Counted from the first letter of the stretch, positions 17,553 to 25,928 are shown. The stretch is 64,000 bases of DNA from Lentzea flava (GCF_014648475.1 NZ_BMRE01000001.1:248001-312000); one strand, 5' to 3'. Made by a program: numbers and translations. The notes: a model not told the origin generated them from the letters alone.

Positions 17553-18107
17553 ATGGACCTGAACGCGTTCTGGGCCCTGATCGAGCGGTCGGCTGCCGAG
17601 ACCTCCGATCAGGACGAACGGCTGGAGTGGCTGGCAGCGGCCCTGGCGCCGGCGCAGGCGGTGGAGTTCGCGCGGCGCCTGGACGAGGTGCGGCGCCGGG
17701 TGGACACGTGGGCGCACTGGCACGCGGCGCACCTGATCTGCGGCGGGTTGTGCTCGGACGACGGGTTCTTCTACTTCCAGGCGTGGCTGGTCGGTCAGGG
17801 GCGCGAGGTGTTCGAGGCGGTGGCCTCGTCGCCGGACGCGCTGGCCGACGTGCCGCACGTCCGGTTCCTGGCCCCGCACGACCTGGAGACGTGGGCGGAC
17901 GCGGACTGGCCGGACTGGGAGGGCCTCGACTACGTGGCGGCCGAGGCGTTCGGCGGCGATCTGGACTCGGCGCTGGCCTCGCTCGGCGTGGAGGTGCTGG
18001 TGTCGCCGGAGCCGCCGGGTGAGCAGTGGGATTTCGCGGATCCGGCGGAGATCTCGGCCCGGATCCCAAGGCTGGGTGCGTTGTTCGGGAAGGTGGGGGT
18101 GGCGTGA
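17553..18107 (+). CDS. DUF4240 domain protein (copy 2)
   Basis: 184 residues. MDLNAFWALIERSAAETSDQ and WHAAHLICGGLCSDDGFFYF align directly with copy 1, and the C-terminal part ADADWPDWEGLDYVAAEAF is the more canonical DUF4240 version. It has its own promoter and its TGA overlaps the ATG of the next gene by one base, so that gene is translationally coupled to it. Function unknown. Confidence 0.88.
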   Translation: MDLNAFWALIERSAAETSDQDERLEWLAAALAPAQAVEFARRLDEVRRRVDTWAHWHAAHLICGGLCSDDGFFYFQAWLVGQGREVFEAVASSPDALADVPHVRFLAPHDLETWADADWPDWEGLDYVAAEAFGGDLDSALASLGVEVLVSPEPPGEQWDFADPAEISARIPRLGALFGKVGVA

Positions 18108-18433
18108 TGGACGTGCCGGTGGATGTCGTGGTGTGGCGGGCTCCCGGCCCGGCGTCCTCTGCGGAGGCGGCGGCGCGGTACGCGGAGCTGCGAGCATCGC
18201 CGCTGGGCGCGTTCGATCCGGCGGTGGCGGCGTTCGTGCGCGAGCTGCGGCAGACCTCGCCTGATCCGTCGTCGCCGGTGTCGTGGAACGAGGCGCTGAC
18301 GGTGGGGTCGGACGCGGTGATCGTGCACGTGGTGTGGCCGGGCCGCCGGCAGGTGCTGGATCTGGTGGCGTTGCTGGCGGCCCGGCACGGCCTGGTGTGT
18401 TACGAGCCGGCGCGCCAGGTGGCGATGTCCTGA
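18107..18433 (+). CDS. hypothetical protein coupled to DUF4240 copy 2
   Basis: 108 residues from ATG 18107, which shares a base with the preceding stop. Not recognised. The C-terminal strand-helix-strand ending ALLAARHGLVCYEP resembles the end of several small immunity-type or DUF proteins, but the resemblance is too short to name one. No signal peptide or membrane helix. The last 34 bases overlap the convergent deaminase gene. Confidence 0.72.
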   Translation: MDVPVDVVVWRAPGPASSAEAAARYAELRASPLGAFDPAVAAFVRELRQTSPDPSSPVSWNEALTVGSDAVIVHVVWPGRRQVLDLVALLAARHGLVCYEPARQVAMS

Positions 18434-19374
18434 CGCAGCGCGGTCTTCGTGTCCTCTGGCGCGAAGGAGGCGTCGACGGCGTTGAGGGCGATCGCGGCGA
18501 GCGTGTCGTCGTCGAAGCCGAGCTCGTCGCGCAGCAGCCGGTACTCGTCGGTGAGCGTGGTGCCGGTGGAGGCGGGGATGTCGGTGTTGAGGGTGACGAT
18601 CAGCCCGGCGTCCATGAGCAGTGGCAACGGATGAGAGGAGACGGATTCGACCAGTCCCAGCGCGACGTTGGACGACGGACACACCTCGAGCGGAACGGCG
18701 CGGTCGCGCAGCAGCGCGACGACGTCCGGGTCGTCGAGCGCCCGGAACCCGTGCCCGATCCGGTCGGCGAGCCCGACGGTCACCGCTTCGAGCACGCTCG
18801 GCGCCCCGCAGCACTCCCCGGCGTGGTGCACGAGCCCGACCCCGGCGTCTCGCGCGGCACGGAACACCGCGGCGAACGGGGTGAGCGGGTAGTCCTCCGC
18901 ACCGGCCGTCCCGATGGCGACGACCTGGGGGTGCGCGATCGCGAGCCGAAGCGACTCCTCGAATCGCGCGACCGACCGCTTCCTGGGGTGGTCCACGATC
19001 ACACGGCATTCGATGCCGTGGGCGGTCTGTCCTGCGGCGAGCCCGGCCAACACCGCCTCGAGCGGCATGTCCGGATCACCGAGCCGTTCCCCGTGCGCTG
19101 CCGCGGTGAACGTGACCTCGGCGTAGCGGGTCCCCTGCGCTGCTTCCTCGGCGCAGAACTCGTACGCGATCCGGCTGAAGTCCTCGGCCCGCCGCAGGCA
19201 GTCCCGCACCGCGCCGTTGTGCGCCGCGAACTGCTCGAACCCCTCGAACGGCCCGGCGTGCGCCGCCACCTCGACCCCGTGGTGGTCGGCGAGTTCGGCG
19301 AGGGTGTCGGCCCGCACCGTGCTCTCCAGGTGCACGTGCAGGTGGGCCTTGGGCAACGCGGCAAGATCACGCAT
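18400..19374 (-). CDS. adenosine deaminase family protein with altered metal-site motif
   Basis: 324 residues, TIM-barrel amidohydrolase. Landmarks: HLHVHLE zinc pair near residue 11, HHAGE with the catalytic Glu, RIGHG with the catalytic His, EVCPSSN, and NTDIPA where the family almost always has NTDDPA. The first Asp (zinc and catalysis) is kept but the second, which contacts the purine, is Ile. The reaction is probably hydrolytic deamination of an aminopurine or a related compound, but adenosine itself is uncertain. Single gene, convergent with the DUF4240 unit. Confidence 0.85.
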   Translation of the reverse strand: MRDLAALPKAHLHVHLESTVRADTLAELADHHGVEVAAHAGPFEGFEQFAAHNGAVRDCLRRAEDFSRIAYEFCAEEAAQGTRYAEVTFTAAAHGERLGDPDMPLEAVLAGLAAGQTAHGIECRVIVDHPRKRSVARFEESLRLAIAHPQVVAIGTAGAEDYPLTPFAAVFRAARDAGVGLVHHAGECCGAPSVLEAVTVGLADRIGHGFRALDDPDVVALLRDRAVPLEVCPSSNVALGLVESVSSHPLPLLMDAGLIVTLNTDIPASTGTTLTDEYRLLRDELGFDDDTLAAIALNAVDASFAPEDTKTALRQDIATWRAGS

Positions 19375-19688
19375 GTGCGGCGACGCTACCCAAGCGCCGC
19401 CGGGCGGCGCCCACCATTTTCGGCGCGCCCGGTGGTTGGTGCCGCCCGGTGGCGGTCAGGGCTGGTGGCGGGCGGGTTCGCCGTCGGCGGACCGGGTCGC
19501 GAAGCACGCCGAGAGCGCCGGGCGCGAGGTGAGCCGCTCCGGGTTGGGGGGCGCTGCCGGTGATGAGCCGGGCCTTCTCCGGCTGAGGAGACCGGCGTGG
19601 TGGCGTGGGACGCGCCGTCCGTGCCGGGCCGCTGAAGCACGGAATTCGCCGCGACAACGGGTGCGGGACGCCGCTAGGTTCCCGGGCC
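19375..19688. other. 314-base gene-free divergent promoter region
   Basis: Lies between the divergent deaminase and DUF4180 genes. I see no coding frame with protein character. A TAGGTT about 12 bases before ATG 19689 is a possible -10 box for the rightward gene. Short GC-rich inverted repeats such as GCCGGGCCTTCTCCGGC are present but not distinctive. Confidence 0.4.
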
Positions 19689-20054
19689 ATGCCTGATGTT
19701 GTGCAGACGCGCCACGGCGCGACGGTCCTGATGTGCGCGCCGGACGGTCCGCCGATCGCCGACGAACAGTCCGCTGTGGACCTGATCGGAACGTTGTGGG
19801 GCGAGGACGTGCAGTGGCTGGTGCTGCCGGTGGCGCGGTTGACCGAGGACTTCTTCCGGTTGCGCACGCGGGTGGCGGGTGCGGTGGTGCAGAAGCTGCA
19901 GCAGTACGGGTTCGGGGTCGTGGTGGTCGGGGACATCTCCGGGCACGTGGCGGCGAGCTCGGCGTTGCGGGACTTCGTGTTCGAGTCGAACAAGGGGCGG
20001 CAGCTGTGGTTCGTCGCGGATGAGGCGGAGCTGGACGCGCGGCTGAGCGCGTGA
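19689..20054 (+). CDS. DUF4180 domain protein
   Basis: 121 residues. The string IADEQSAVDLIGTLWGEDVQWLVLP followed by EDFFRLRTRVAGAVVQKLQQYG and VVVVGDISGHVAASSALRDFVFESN (each broken here only by loops) is the DUF4180 pattern; the fold is compact alpha/beta and no function is established. Cytoplasmic. A perfect inverted repeat lies 14 bases after its stop, before the next gene. Confidence 0.85.
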   Translation: MPDVVQTRHGATVLMCAPDGPPIADEQSAVDLIGTLWGEDVQWLVLPVARLTEDFFRLRTRVAGAVVQKLQQYGFGVVVVGDISGHVAASSALRDFVFESNKGRQLWFVADEAELDARLSA

Positions 20055-20067
20055 CCACGGAGAAACC

Positions 20068-20092
20068 CCTATTGCAAGTGAGTTGCAATAGG
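20068..20092. promoter_or_regulatory. perfect inverted repeat, candidate operator
   Basis: CCTATTGCAA, 5-base spacer GTGAG, TTGCAATAGG: perfect 10-base arms. No T-run follows, so it is not an intrinsic terminator. It ends 13 bases before ATG 20106, where a repressor (MarR- or TetR-like spacing) would block transcription. No obvious cognate regulator is adjacent. Confidence 0.65.
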
Positions 20093-20105
20093 TAGGCTCG
20101 CGGGT

Positions 20106-21152
20106 ATGGACATCCGCCGCTCCCTGTCGAACCACTCCGGCCCGCGCCGGTCGCCGCACGAGGTGCTGCGTCGCCTCGCCGAGCGGATCGGGCCGGACGT
20201 GCGGCCCGAGGAGCCGGTGCGGGAGCTGGAGGAACGGGTCGCGGGCCTGCTGGGCAAGCAGAAGGCGTTGTTCTTCCCGTCGGGGACGATGGCGCAGCAG
20301 ACGGCGCTGCGGGTGCACGCCGAGCGGACGGGGCGGCACGCGTTCGCGGGGCATCCGCAGACGCATCTGCACGTGTGGGAGAACCAGGGGTACAGCGCGG
20401 TGCACGGCCTGAGGTTCCATCCGGCCGGTGATCGCAACGAGTTGCTCACGCTGGACGACCTCAAAGCCGTGCGCGAACCGCTGGCGGCGGTCGTGTTCGA
20501 GCTGCCGCAGCGGGACATCGGCGGGCAGCTGCCGGCGTTCGAGGATCTCGTGGCGCAGACCCGGTGGGCCAGGGCGAACGGCGCGGCCGCGCACTGCGAC
20601 GGCGCGCGGATCTGGGAGGCGCAGACCGGGTACGACGCGACGCTGCCCGAGATCGCGGCGCTGTTCGACACCGTGTACGTGTCGCTCTACAAAGGACTCG
20701 AAGGCACCAGGGGCGCGGTACTGGCCGGTGACGAGGCGGTGATCGGGCACGCGGCGGTGTGGCGGCGCAGGCTGGGCGGGGCGATCGTGGACGCGTGGCC
20801 GCTGGCGGCGATCGCGTTGATGGGCATGGACGAGAACCTGCCGCGGATGGCGGAGTTCCGGCGGCACGCCCGGGCCCTGGCGCGGGCGATCAACGCCGAC
20901 GGGTTCGCGCACACCGTTCCGGAGGTGCCGCAGACTCCGGTGTTCCACGTTCATCTGCCGATGTCGCGGCACGACGCGCAGCAGGCCGCGCGGAACCTCG
21001 CGGCCGACACCGGGATCAAGCTGTTCCTGTACGCGCGGTCGAACCCGGATCCGCGCCGGTGCAGCTTCGAGGTCAGCGTGGGGATCAGCGCGCTGGAGTT
21101 CACGCCGGACGAGGTGGCGGAGTTGGTCAGAGGGCTGCCGTCACGGGTGTGA
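20106..21152 (+). CDS. threonine aldolase family PLP-dependent lyase
   Basis: 348 residues, fold type I PLP enzyme. The cofactor Lys is in SLYKGLEG (about residue 198); HCDGARIWEAQ carries the Asp that binds the pyridine nitrogen, and FFPSGTMAQQ the phosphate-binding turn. The family cleaves beta-hydroxy amino acids such as L-threonine or L-allo-threonine to glycine and an aldehyde. The usual SxSKGLGAP reads SLYKGLEGTRG, so substrate preference may differ. The gene stands alone under a candidate operator. Confidence 0.87.
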   Translation: MDIRRSLSNHSGPRRSPHEVLRRLAERIGPDVRPEEPVRELEERVAGLLGKQKALFFPSGTMAQQTALRVHAERTGRHAFAGHPQTHLHVWENQGYSAVHGLRFHPAGDRNELLTLDDLKAVREPLAAVVFELPQRDIGGQLPAFEDLVAQTRWARANGAAAHCDGARIWEAQTGYDATLPEIAALFDTVYVSLYKGLEGTRGAVLAGDEAVIGHAAVWRRRLGGAIVDAWPLAAIALMGMDENLPRMAEFRRHARALARAINADGFAHTVPEVPQTPVFHVHLPMSRHDAQQAARNLAADTGIKLFLYARSNPDPRRCSFEVSVGISALEFTPDEVAELVRGLPSRV

Positions 21153-21551
21153 GAACCGTGCTGTCACCCGTTCGGACCTGCGGATTTGTGAGGCAGCTCT
21201 CAGTTCGAGCGGTTAACTCTAAACAAGATCCCCTCCGGTAGGGCTGCACCAGTCGGAGCAGCCCGCTAGGCCGTCGGCACGGTCGAACCCGGAAGTTTCC
21301 GTTGTGTTTCCACGCTGGTTGAGCTGCTCTTTTGTTCCACCATGCGGGCAAAAGCCGCTCTTCTGACCAGCGCAGCAGCTCAATTCGTGAAGCAATCTCG
21401 GATTCTGGGAGTGGCCCTTCCCATGCACTCAGAGCAATACGATCACCACGCCCGGTCATCGAGACGAAGGTCGGGCTGTTCCACGGTGGTCGACCCGGCA
21501 CCCCTGTAACGCCGGACCGATCGCTCCCTGCACCGGAACAAGGAGCGTTCC
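21153..21551. other. 399-base upstream region of the M4 protease with RNA-like structure
   Basis: No convincing gene. It contains a hairpin with perfect 7-base arms (GGGCTGC 21241-21247, GCAGCCC 21258-21264) preceded by a plausible promoter AT-rich patch near 21210, and a longer-range inverted repeat TTGAGCTGCT (21319-21328) with AGCAGCTCAA (21374-21383). A long structured 5' leader is possible; it matches no riboswitch consensus I can recall. The RBS AAGGAG precedes ATG 21552. Confidence 0.45.
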
Positions 21552-23078
21552 ATGAAGCGCAAAACCCTGGGCATCACCACCGCCCTGATGTCCGCGGCGG
21601 CCCTGGCCTCCGCGGGCACGCTCGGAGCCAACGCGGCACCGCAGCCGGTGAACCCGCTGCTGGCCAAGCAGGAAGCACTGCACGCCGCGGCCGAGCAGGC
21701 GGGGACGATCTCCTCCGCCCTCGGACTGTCCGGCGGCGAGCAGCTCGTGCCGCGCGACGTCGTGCGCGACGCCGACGGCACGCACCACCTCCGGTTCGAC
21801 CGGACCCTCAACGGGCTCAAGGTCATCGGCGGCGACATCGTCGTCGCGCAGAAGGCCGGCCAGGTCACCGGCGTCACGAAGGCGACAGAGGCCTCCCTCG
21901 CCGGCCTCGACACCTCCGCGCCCGCCGCCGCCCGCTCCGACGCGAAGCTCGTGGTCTTCGCGCTCGACCACGCCCCCGTGCTCGCCTGGGAGACCGTGAA
22001 GCACAGCGTGAAGGACGACCAGACCCCGAGCGAACTGCACACCTTCACCGACGCCAAGACCGGTGAGACGCTGCTGACCTACGACGACATCCACGTCGCC
22101 GAAGGCACCGGCCAGTCCACCTACAGCGGCACCGTCGGGCTGAACACCACCCAGTCGGGCAGCACGTTCCAGCTCAAGGACCCGGCGCGCGGCAACCAGG
22201 CCGTCAACAACCTCAACAACAGCTCCGGCACCGGAACGCTGTTCACCGACGCCGACAACAAGTGGGGCAACGGCACCTACACCGACAAGGCCACCGCGGG
22301 CGTCGACGCCGCCTACGGCGCCGCCCAGACGTGGGACTACTACAAGAACGTCCACGGCCGCAGCGGCATCAAGAACAACGGCGTCGGCGCGCTCAGCAAG
22401 GTCCACTACGGCAACAACTACGTCAACGCCTTCTGGTCGGACTCCTGCTTCTGCATGACCTACGGCGACGGCGCCCAGAACCGCAACCCGCTCACGTCCA
22501 TCGACGTCGCGGCACACGAGATGTCGCACGGCGTCACCTCCGCCACCGCCGGCCTCGTCTACTCCGGCGAATCCGGCGGCCTCAACGAAGCCACCAGCGA
22601 CATCTTCGGCTCCACCACGGAGTTCTACGCCGCCAACAGCGCCGACGCCGGCGACTACCTGATCGGCGAGAAGATCAACATCCGGGGCGACGGCAAGCCG
22701 TTGCGCTACATGGACAAGCCCTCCAAGGACGGCCGCAGCCTCGACTACTGGTCCTCCAGCGCGGGCAGCGTCGACGTGCACTACTCCTCCGGCATCGCCA
22801 ACCACTTCTTCTACCTGCTGTCGGAGGGCAGCGGCCAGAAGACCATCAACGGCGTCGCCTACGACTCCCCCACCTACGACAACCAGCCCGTCACCGGCAT
22901 CGGCCGCGCCAAGGCCGAGAAGATCTGGTACCGCGCGCTCACCACGAAGTTCACCTCCAGCACCAAGTACGCCGCCGCCCGCACCGGCACCCTCGCCGCC
23001 GCGGCCGACCTCTACGGCGCCTCGTCGCCGGAGTACGCGGCGGTCAACCGGGCCTGGGCCGCGGTCAACGTGAAGTAA
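21552..23078 (+). CDS. secreted M4 family (thermolysin-like) metalloprotease
   Basis: 508 residues, pre-pro-enzyme. Signal peptide residues 1-28 (cleavage near ANA-AP), FTP/PepSY-type propeptide to about 190, catalytic domain with the zinc motif HEMSH (about 320) and the third ligand Glu in GGLNEATSD (about 343), and the M4 C-terminal helical domain with the proton-donor His in VDVHYSSGIANH. No extra C-terminal P-domain. Secreted neutral protease digesting proteins outside the cell. A strong hairpin terminator follows. Confidence 0.95.
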   Translation: MKRKTLGITTALMSAAALASAGTLGANAAPQPVNPLLAKQEALHAAAEQAGTISSALGLSGGEQLVPRDVVRDADGTHHLRFDRTLNGLKVIGGDIVVAQKAGQVTGVTKATEASLAGLDTSAPAAARSDAKLVVFALDHAPVLAWETVKHSVKDDQTPSELHTFTDAKTGETLLTYDDIHVAEGTGQSTYSGTVGLNTTQSGSTFQLKDPARGNQAVNNLNNSSGTGTLFTDADNKWGNGTYTDKATAGVDAAYGAAQTWDYYKNVHGRSGIKNNGVGALSKVHYGNNYVNAFWSDSCFCMTYGDGAQNRNPLTSIDVAAHEMSHGVTSATAGLVYSGESGGLNEATSDIFGSTTEFYAANSADAGDYLIGEKINIRGDGKPLRYMDKPSKDGRSLDYWSSSAGSVDVHYSSGIANHFFYLLSEGSGQKTINGVAYDSPTYDNQPVTGIGRAKAEKIWYRALTTKFTSSTKYAAARTGTLAAAADLYGASSPEYAAVNRAWAAVNVK

Positions 23079-23097
23079 GGACCCGCCACAAAGAAGA

Positions 23098-23137
23098 CCG
23101 GGGCCCGGACCGCACCCCTGCACGGTCCGGGCCCCGG
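23098..23137. terminator. bidirectional transcription terminator hairpin
   Basis: Perfect 15-bp stem CCGGGGCCCGGACCG with its complement and a 10-base loop, located between the convergent M4 protease and NTF2-like genes. It ends 6 bases before the leftward gene's stop, so it can serve both. It is preceded by A-rich AAAGAAGA, giving a U-rich tail for the leftward transcript. Confidence 0.85.
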
Positions 23138-23143
23138 CACATG

Positions 23144-23593
23144 TCACGGCTCCAGATCGGTCGCCGCCAGGAACGACCCGTCCATGTGGAACGGCACCGA
23201 CTGGTGCTCGTGCACCACCAGCCACCGCCCCTCGCACCGCCGCACCCCCACGGTGATCCGCATCCACATCGAGAACCCCTCCGGATAACCGACCGGCACC
23301 GCCGCCATCCGCGCCAGCCCGTGCACGAACCCCACGTCACCGGACACCTCCACCGACAGGTCGCGGTGCTCGACGGTGATCGGCCCGGTGAACCCCGCCA
23401 TCCACCCCGCGAGCGCCTCCGGATCACGCGCGTCCACACCGGTGTTGCGCAGCGGCGGCGCCAGCGTGAACGTCACCGCGTCCTCGGCGAACCGCGCCAC
23501 GATCCGCGCCGGATCCCGCAGCCGCATGCCCTCCTCGAGCTCGGTGAACAACGCCCGGATCCCGGCCTCGTCCCGCACCAGCGTGTGAGTCAT
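23144..23593 (-). CDS. NTF2-like (SnoaL / DUF4440 type) protein
   Basis: 149 residues. Pattern LFTELEEGMRLRDPARIVARFAEDAVTF, GFTGPITVEHRDLSVEV and a final GRWLVVHEHQSVPF is the standard NTF2-like fold of the ketosteroid-isomerase/SnoaL group. Start ATG 23593 has GGAGG 6 bases upstream. It is divergent from the DGPF-ECF42 operon; NTF2-like and DGPF proteins are frequent companions of ECF sigma factors, so it may be controlled by the same sigma (inference). Confidence 0.85.
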   Translation of the reverse strand: MTHTLVRDEAGIRALFTELEEGMRLRDPARIVARFAEDAVTFTLAPPLRNTGVDARDPEALAGWMAGFTGPITVEHRDLSVEVSGDVGFVHGLARMAAVPVGYPEGFSMWMRITVGVRRCEGRWLVVHEHQSVPFHMDGSFLAATDLEP

Positions 23594-23626
23594 CACGAAC
23601 CTCCATCAAGTCGGCTGACACACCGG

Positions 23627-23653
23627 TGTCGAGACACGGCCCGCGGCCTCGAC
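23627..23653 (+). promoter_or_regulatory. candidate ECF42-dependent promoter of the DGPF-sigma operon
   Basis: TGTCGA (23627-23632), 17 bases, CGAC (23650-23653). From memory, ECF42 sigma factors recognise TGTCGA at -35 and CGA/TC at -10 and often drive their DGPF partners. Spacing and both boxes fit, giving autoregulation of the operon. Confidence 0.6.
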
Positions 23654-23704
23654 ATGGCGGTGAGAGGATTTTTGGCGCCAGCCAGCCACGAGCGGAGGCC
23701 GGAA

Positions 23705-24079
23705 GTGAAGTACCTGATCCTGATCTACAGCAACCCGAAGTCGCGGGCCGCGTGGGAGAAGCTCACCGACGAACAGCAGATGCAGTTCGGGCAGGCGCAC
23801 TACGACCTCACCGACAAGCTGCGCGCATCCGGCGAGCTCGTCGTCAGCGAAGGCCTCGCCGGACCAGAGACCGGCAAGGGCGTCAGCATCCGAAACGGCG
23901 AGGTCGTCGTCACCGACGGACCGTTCGCCGAGGCCAAGGAGTACCTGGCCGGGTTCTACCTCGTCGAGGCCGACACGATCGACCAGGTCATCGCCCACGC
24001 CGCCACACTGCCCGACGCCCACAACGACGGCATCGAGATCCGCCCGATCTTCGACATGTCCACGCTGGACGACATGTGA
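23705..24079 (+). CDS. YCII/DGPF-domain protein, ECF42 partner
   Basis: 124 residues from GTG 23705 with GGAGG 6 bases upstream. The family motif DGPFAEAKEYLAGFYLVEA gives it its name. It is a small ferredoxin-like fold (YCII-related) and its stop overlaps the sigma-factor start by 4 bases. DGPF proteins are the conserved neighbours and targets of ECF42 sigma factors; their chemistry is not settled. Confidence 0.92.
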   Translation: MKYLILIYSNPKSRAAWEKLTDEQQMQFGQAHYDLTDKLRASGELVVSEGLAGPETGKGVSIRNGEVVVTDGPFAEAKEYLAGFYLVEADTIDQVIAHAATLPDAHNDGIEIRPIFDMSTLDDM

Positions 24080-25254
24080 GGACCACCGCACGCATCGAGG
24101 GCCTGCTGCGCGAACTGGCGCCGCAGGTCCTCGGTGTGCTCGTGCGCAGACACGGCCAGTTCGACGTGTGCGAGGACGCCGTCCAGGAAGCCCTCCTCGC
24201 CGCCGCCCAGCAATGGCCCGACGAAGGCATCCCCGCCAACCCCAAGGGCTGGCTCATCACCGCGGCCAGCCGACGCTGGATCGAGCAGTACCGGGCCGAC
24301 ACCGCACGCCGCCAGCGGGAGGAGAAGGTCGTCGCACTGACACCTCCCCCACCCGACCCCGTGCCCGCGCAGGACGACACCCTCACGATCCTCGCCCTGT
24401 GCTGCCACGAAAACCTCACGACGGCCTCGCAGATCGCCCTCACCCTCCGCGCCGTCGGCGGCCTCACCACCGCGGAGATCGCCCGCGCCTTCCTCGTACC
24501 GGAAGCGACGGTCGCGCAACGCATCAGCCGCGCCAAGCAGAAGATCAAAGGAGCCCGGTTCCGGCCACCGAAAGACCTCACCGCGGTCCTGCACGTGCTC
24601 TACCTGATCTTCACCGAGGGCTCCACCGCCAGTTCCGGCGACGACCTCGTCCGCGTCGACCTCACCGCCGAGGCCATCCGGCTCACCCGCCAGCTCCACC
24701 GCAGAAGGCCCGACGACGGCGAAGTGACCGGACTGCTCGCCCTGATGCTGCTCACCGACGCCCGACGCCCCGCCCGCACCGACACCAACGGCGCCCTCAT
24801 CCCCCTGTCCGAACAGGACCGCGACAAGTGGGACCGGCAAGCCATCGCCGAAGGCACCGAACTCGTCCGGCACGCCCTCCAGACCGCGCAAATCGGCCCC
24901 TACCAGCTCCAAGCCGCCATCGCCGCCGTGCACGCGGACGCCAAAACCGCCGACGACACCGACTGGCACGAAATCCTCGGCCTCTACGACCTGCTCACCG
25001 CCATCGCACCCGGACCCATGGTCGCCCTCAACCGCATCGTCGCCGTCGCCATGGTCCACGGCCCACAACGAGCCCTCGACGAACTGTCCACACTGGACCT
25101 CGACCACCACCGCGTCCACGCCGTGAAAGCACACCTCCTCGACCTGCGAGGAGACCACGACGCCGCAGCCGGAGAATACGAGAAAGCCGCCAAACTGACC
25201 CTGAGCGTGCCGGAACAGCGCTACCTCAGGTCCCGGTCGCGCCGCCCACGGTAG
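24076..25254 (+). CDS. RNA polymerase ECF sigma factor, ECF42 group, with C-terminal TPR-like extension
   Basis: 392 residues, far longer than a standard ECF sigma (about 190). Sigma region 2 is at about 10-80 (FDVCEDAVQEALLAAAQQWP, WLITAASRRWIEQYR), region 4 at about 110-165 (GLTTAEIARAFLVPEATVAQRISRAK), and the extra 200 residues are helical with TPR-like character (LLALMLLTDARRPAR, LNRIVAVAMVHGPQRALDEL). No anti-sigma gene is adjacent; in ECF42 the C-terminal extension is thought to control activity. GTG start inside the DGPF stop. Confidence 0.93.
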   Translation: MRTTARIEGLLRELAPQVLGVLVRRHGQFDVCEDAVQEALLAAAQQWPDEGIPANPKGWLITAASRRWIEQYRADTARRQREEKVVALTPPPPDPVPAQDDTLTILALCCHENLTTASQIALTLRAVGGLTTAEIARAFLVPEATVAQRISRAKQKIKGARFRPPKDLTAVLHVLYLIFTEGSTASSGDDLVRVDLTAEAIRLTRQLHRRRPDDGEVTGLLALMLLTDARRPARTDTNGALIPLSEQDRDKWDRQAIAEGTELVRHALQTAQIGPYQLQAAIAAVHADAKTADDTDWHEILGLYDLLTAIAPGPMVALNRIVAVAMVHGPQRALDELSTLDLDHHRVHAVKAHLLDLRGDHDAAAGEYEKAAKLTLSVPEQRYLRSRSRRPR

Positions 25255-25927
25255 CGTCCGACGACGGCTCCTCCTGCGGCGGCGCCTTCGGCACCACACC
25301 CGACAGATCCCCGCCGTTGTCGTTCACCCGCAACACGAACGGCCGCGTCTGCGTGTACTGCACCACCGAAATCGAACACGGATCCACGACGATCCGCTGA
25401 AAACCGTCCAGATGCACACCCAGCGCGTCCGCCAGCACCGCCTTGATCACATCACCGTGCGAGCACAACACCCACACCGCACCCGGCCCGTGCTCCTCCG
25501 CGATCCTCGCATCGTGCGCCCGCACCGCCGCGACAGCACGCGCCTGCACGAAAGCAAGCCCCTCACCGTCGGGAAAAACCGCGGCCGACGGGTGCTGCTG
25601 CACCACCGCCCACAAAGGCTCGTTCAGCAGATCCTTCAACGCCTTGCCGGTCCACGCGCCGTAGTCCACTTCGGACACATCCGGCTCCGCCACCGCCTCC
25701 AGCGCACGATCCGCCAGCAACGGCGCCAGCGTCTCCTCGCACCGCTGCAGAGGAGACGACACCACCGCGCTGATCGGAACGTCCTTCAACCGATCCACGA
25801 GCGCCGCGGCCTGCGCCTGCCCGCGTTCGTCCAAACCGACACCCAACGACCGACCGGCGAGAACACCGGACCCGTTGGCGGTCGAACGAGCATGTCGAAG
25901 CAGGATCACCGTGGCCACGACACCCAC
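25226..25927 (-). CDS. histidine phosphatase superfamily protein (MSMEG_4193-type phosphomutase)
   Basis: 233 residues from GTG. RHG-type motif LLRHARSTANG places the phospho-accepting His near residue 11; the second His is in LCSHGDVIKAVLAD. The length and VDYGAWTGKALKDL are typical of the MSMEG_4193 group. It ends the operon LLM oxidoreductase-uppP-this gene, one base after uppP, an arrangement seen in many actinobacteria. The C-terminal PPQEEPSSDATVGG tail is low complexity and overlaps the sigma gene by 29 bases. Confidence 0.88.
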   Translation of the reverse strand: MGVVATVILLRHARSTANGSGVLAGRSLGVGLDERGQAQAAALVDRLKDVPISAVVSSPLQRCEETLAPLLADRALEAVAEPDVSEVDYGAWTGKALKDLLNEPLWAVVQQHPSAAVFPDGEGLAFVQARAVAAVRAHDARIAEEHGPGAVWVLCSHGDVIKAVLADALGVHLDGFQRIVVDPCSISVVQYTQTRPFVLRVNDNGGDLSGVVPKAPPQEEPSSDATVGGATGT

Positions 25928-25928
25928 C

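Noticed and set aside
21219..21428. A 69-codon minus-strand frame in the leader of the M4 protease
   Set aside because: Cys/Gly/Ser-rich random-looking sequence and no RBS; the region is better explained as leader or promoter DNA.
21456..23267. A 603-codon open frame on the minus strand
   Set aside because: Antisense of the M4 protease, which has a complete, well-recognised protein on the plus strand.
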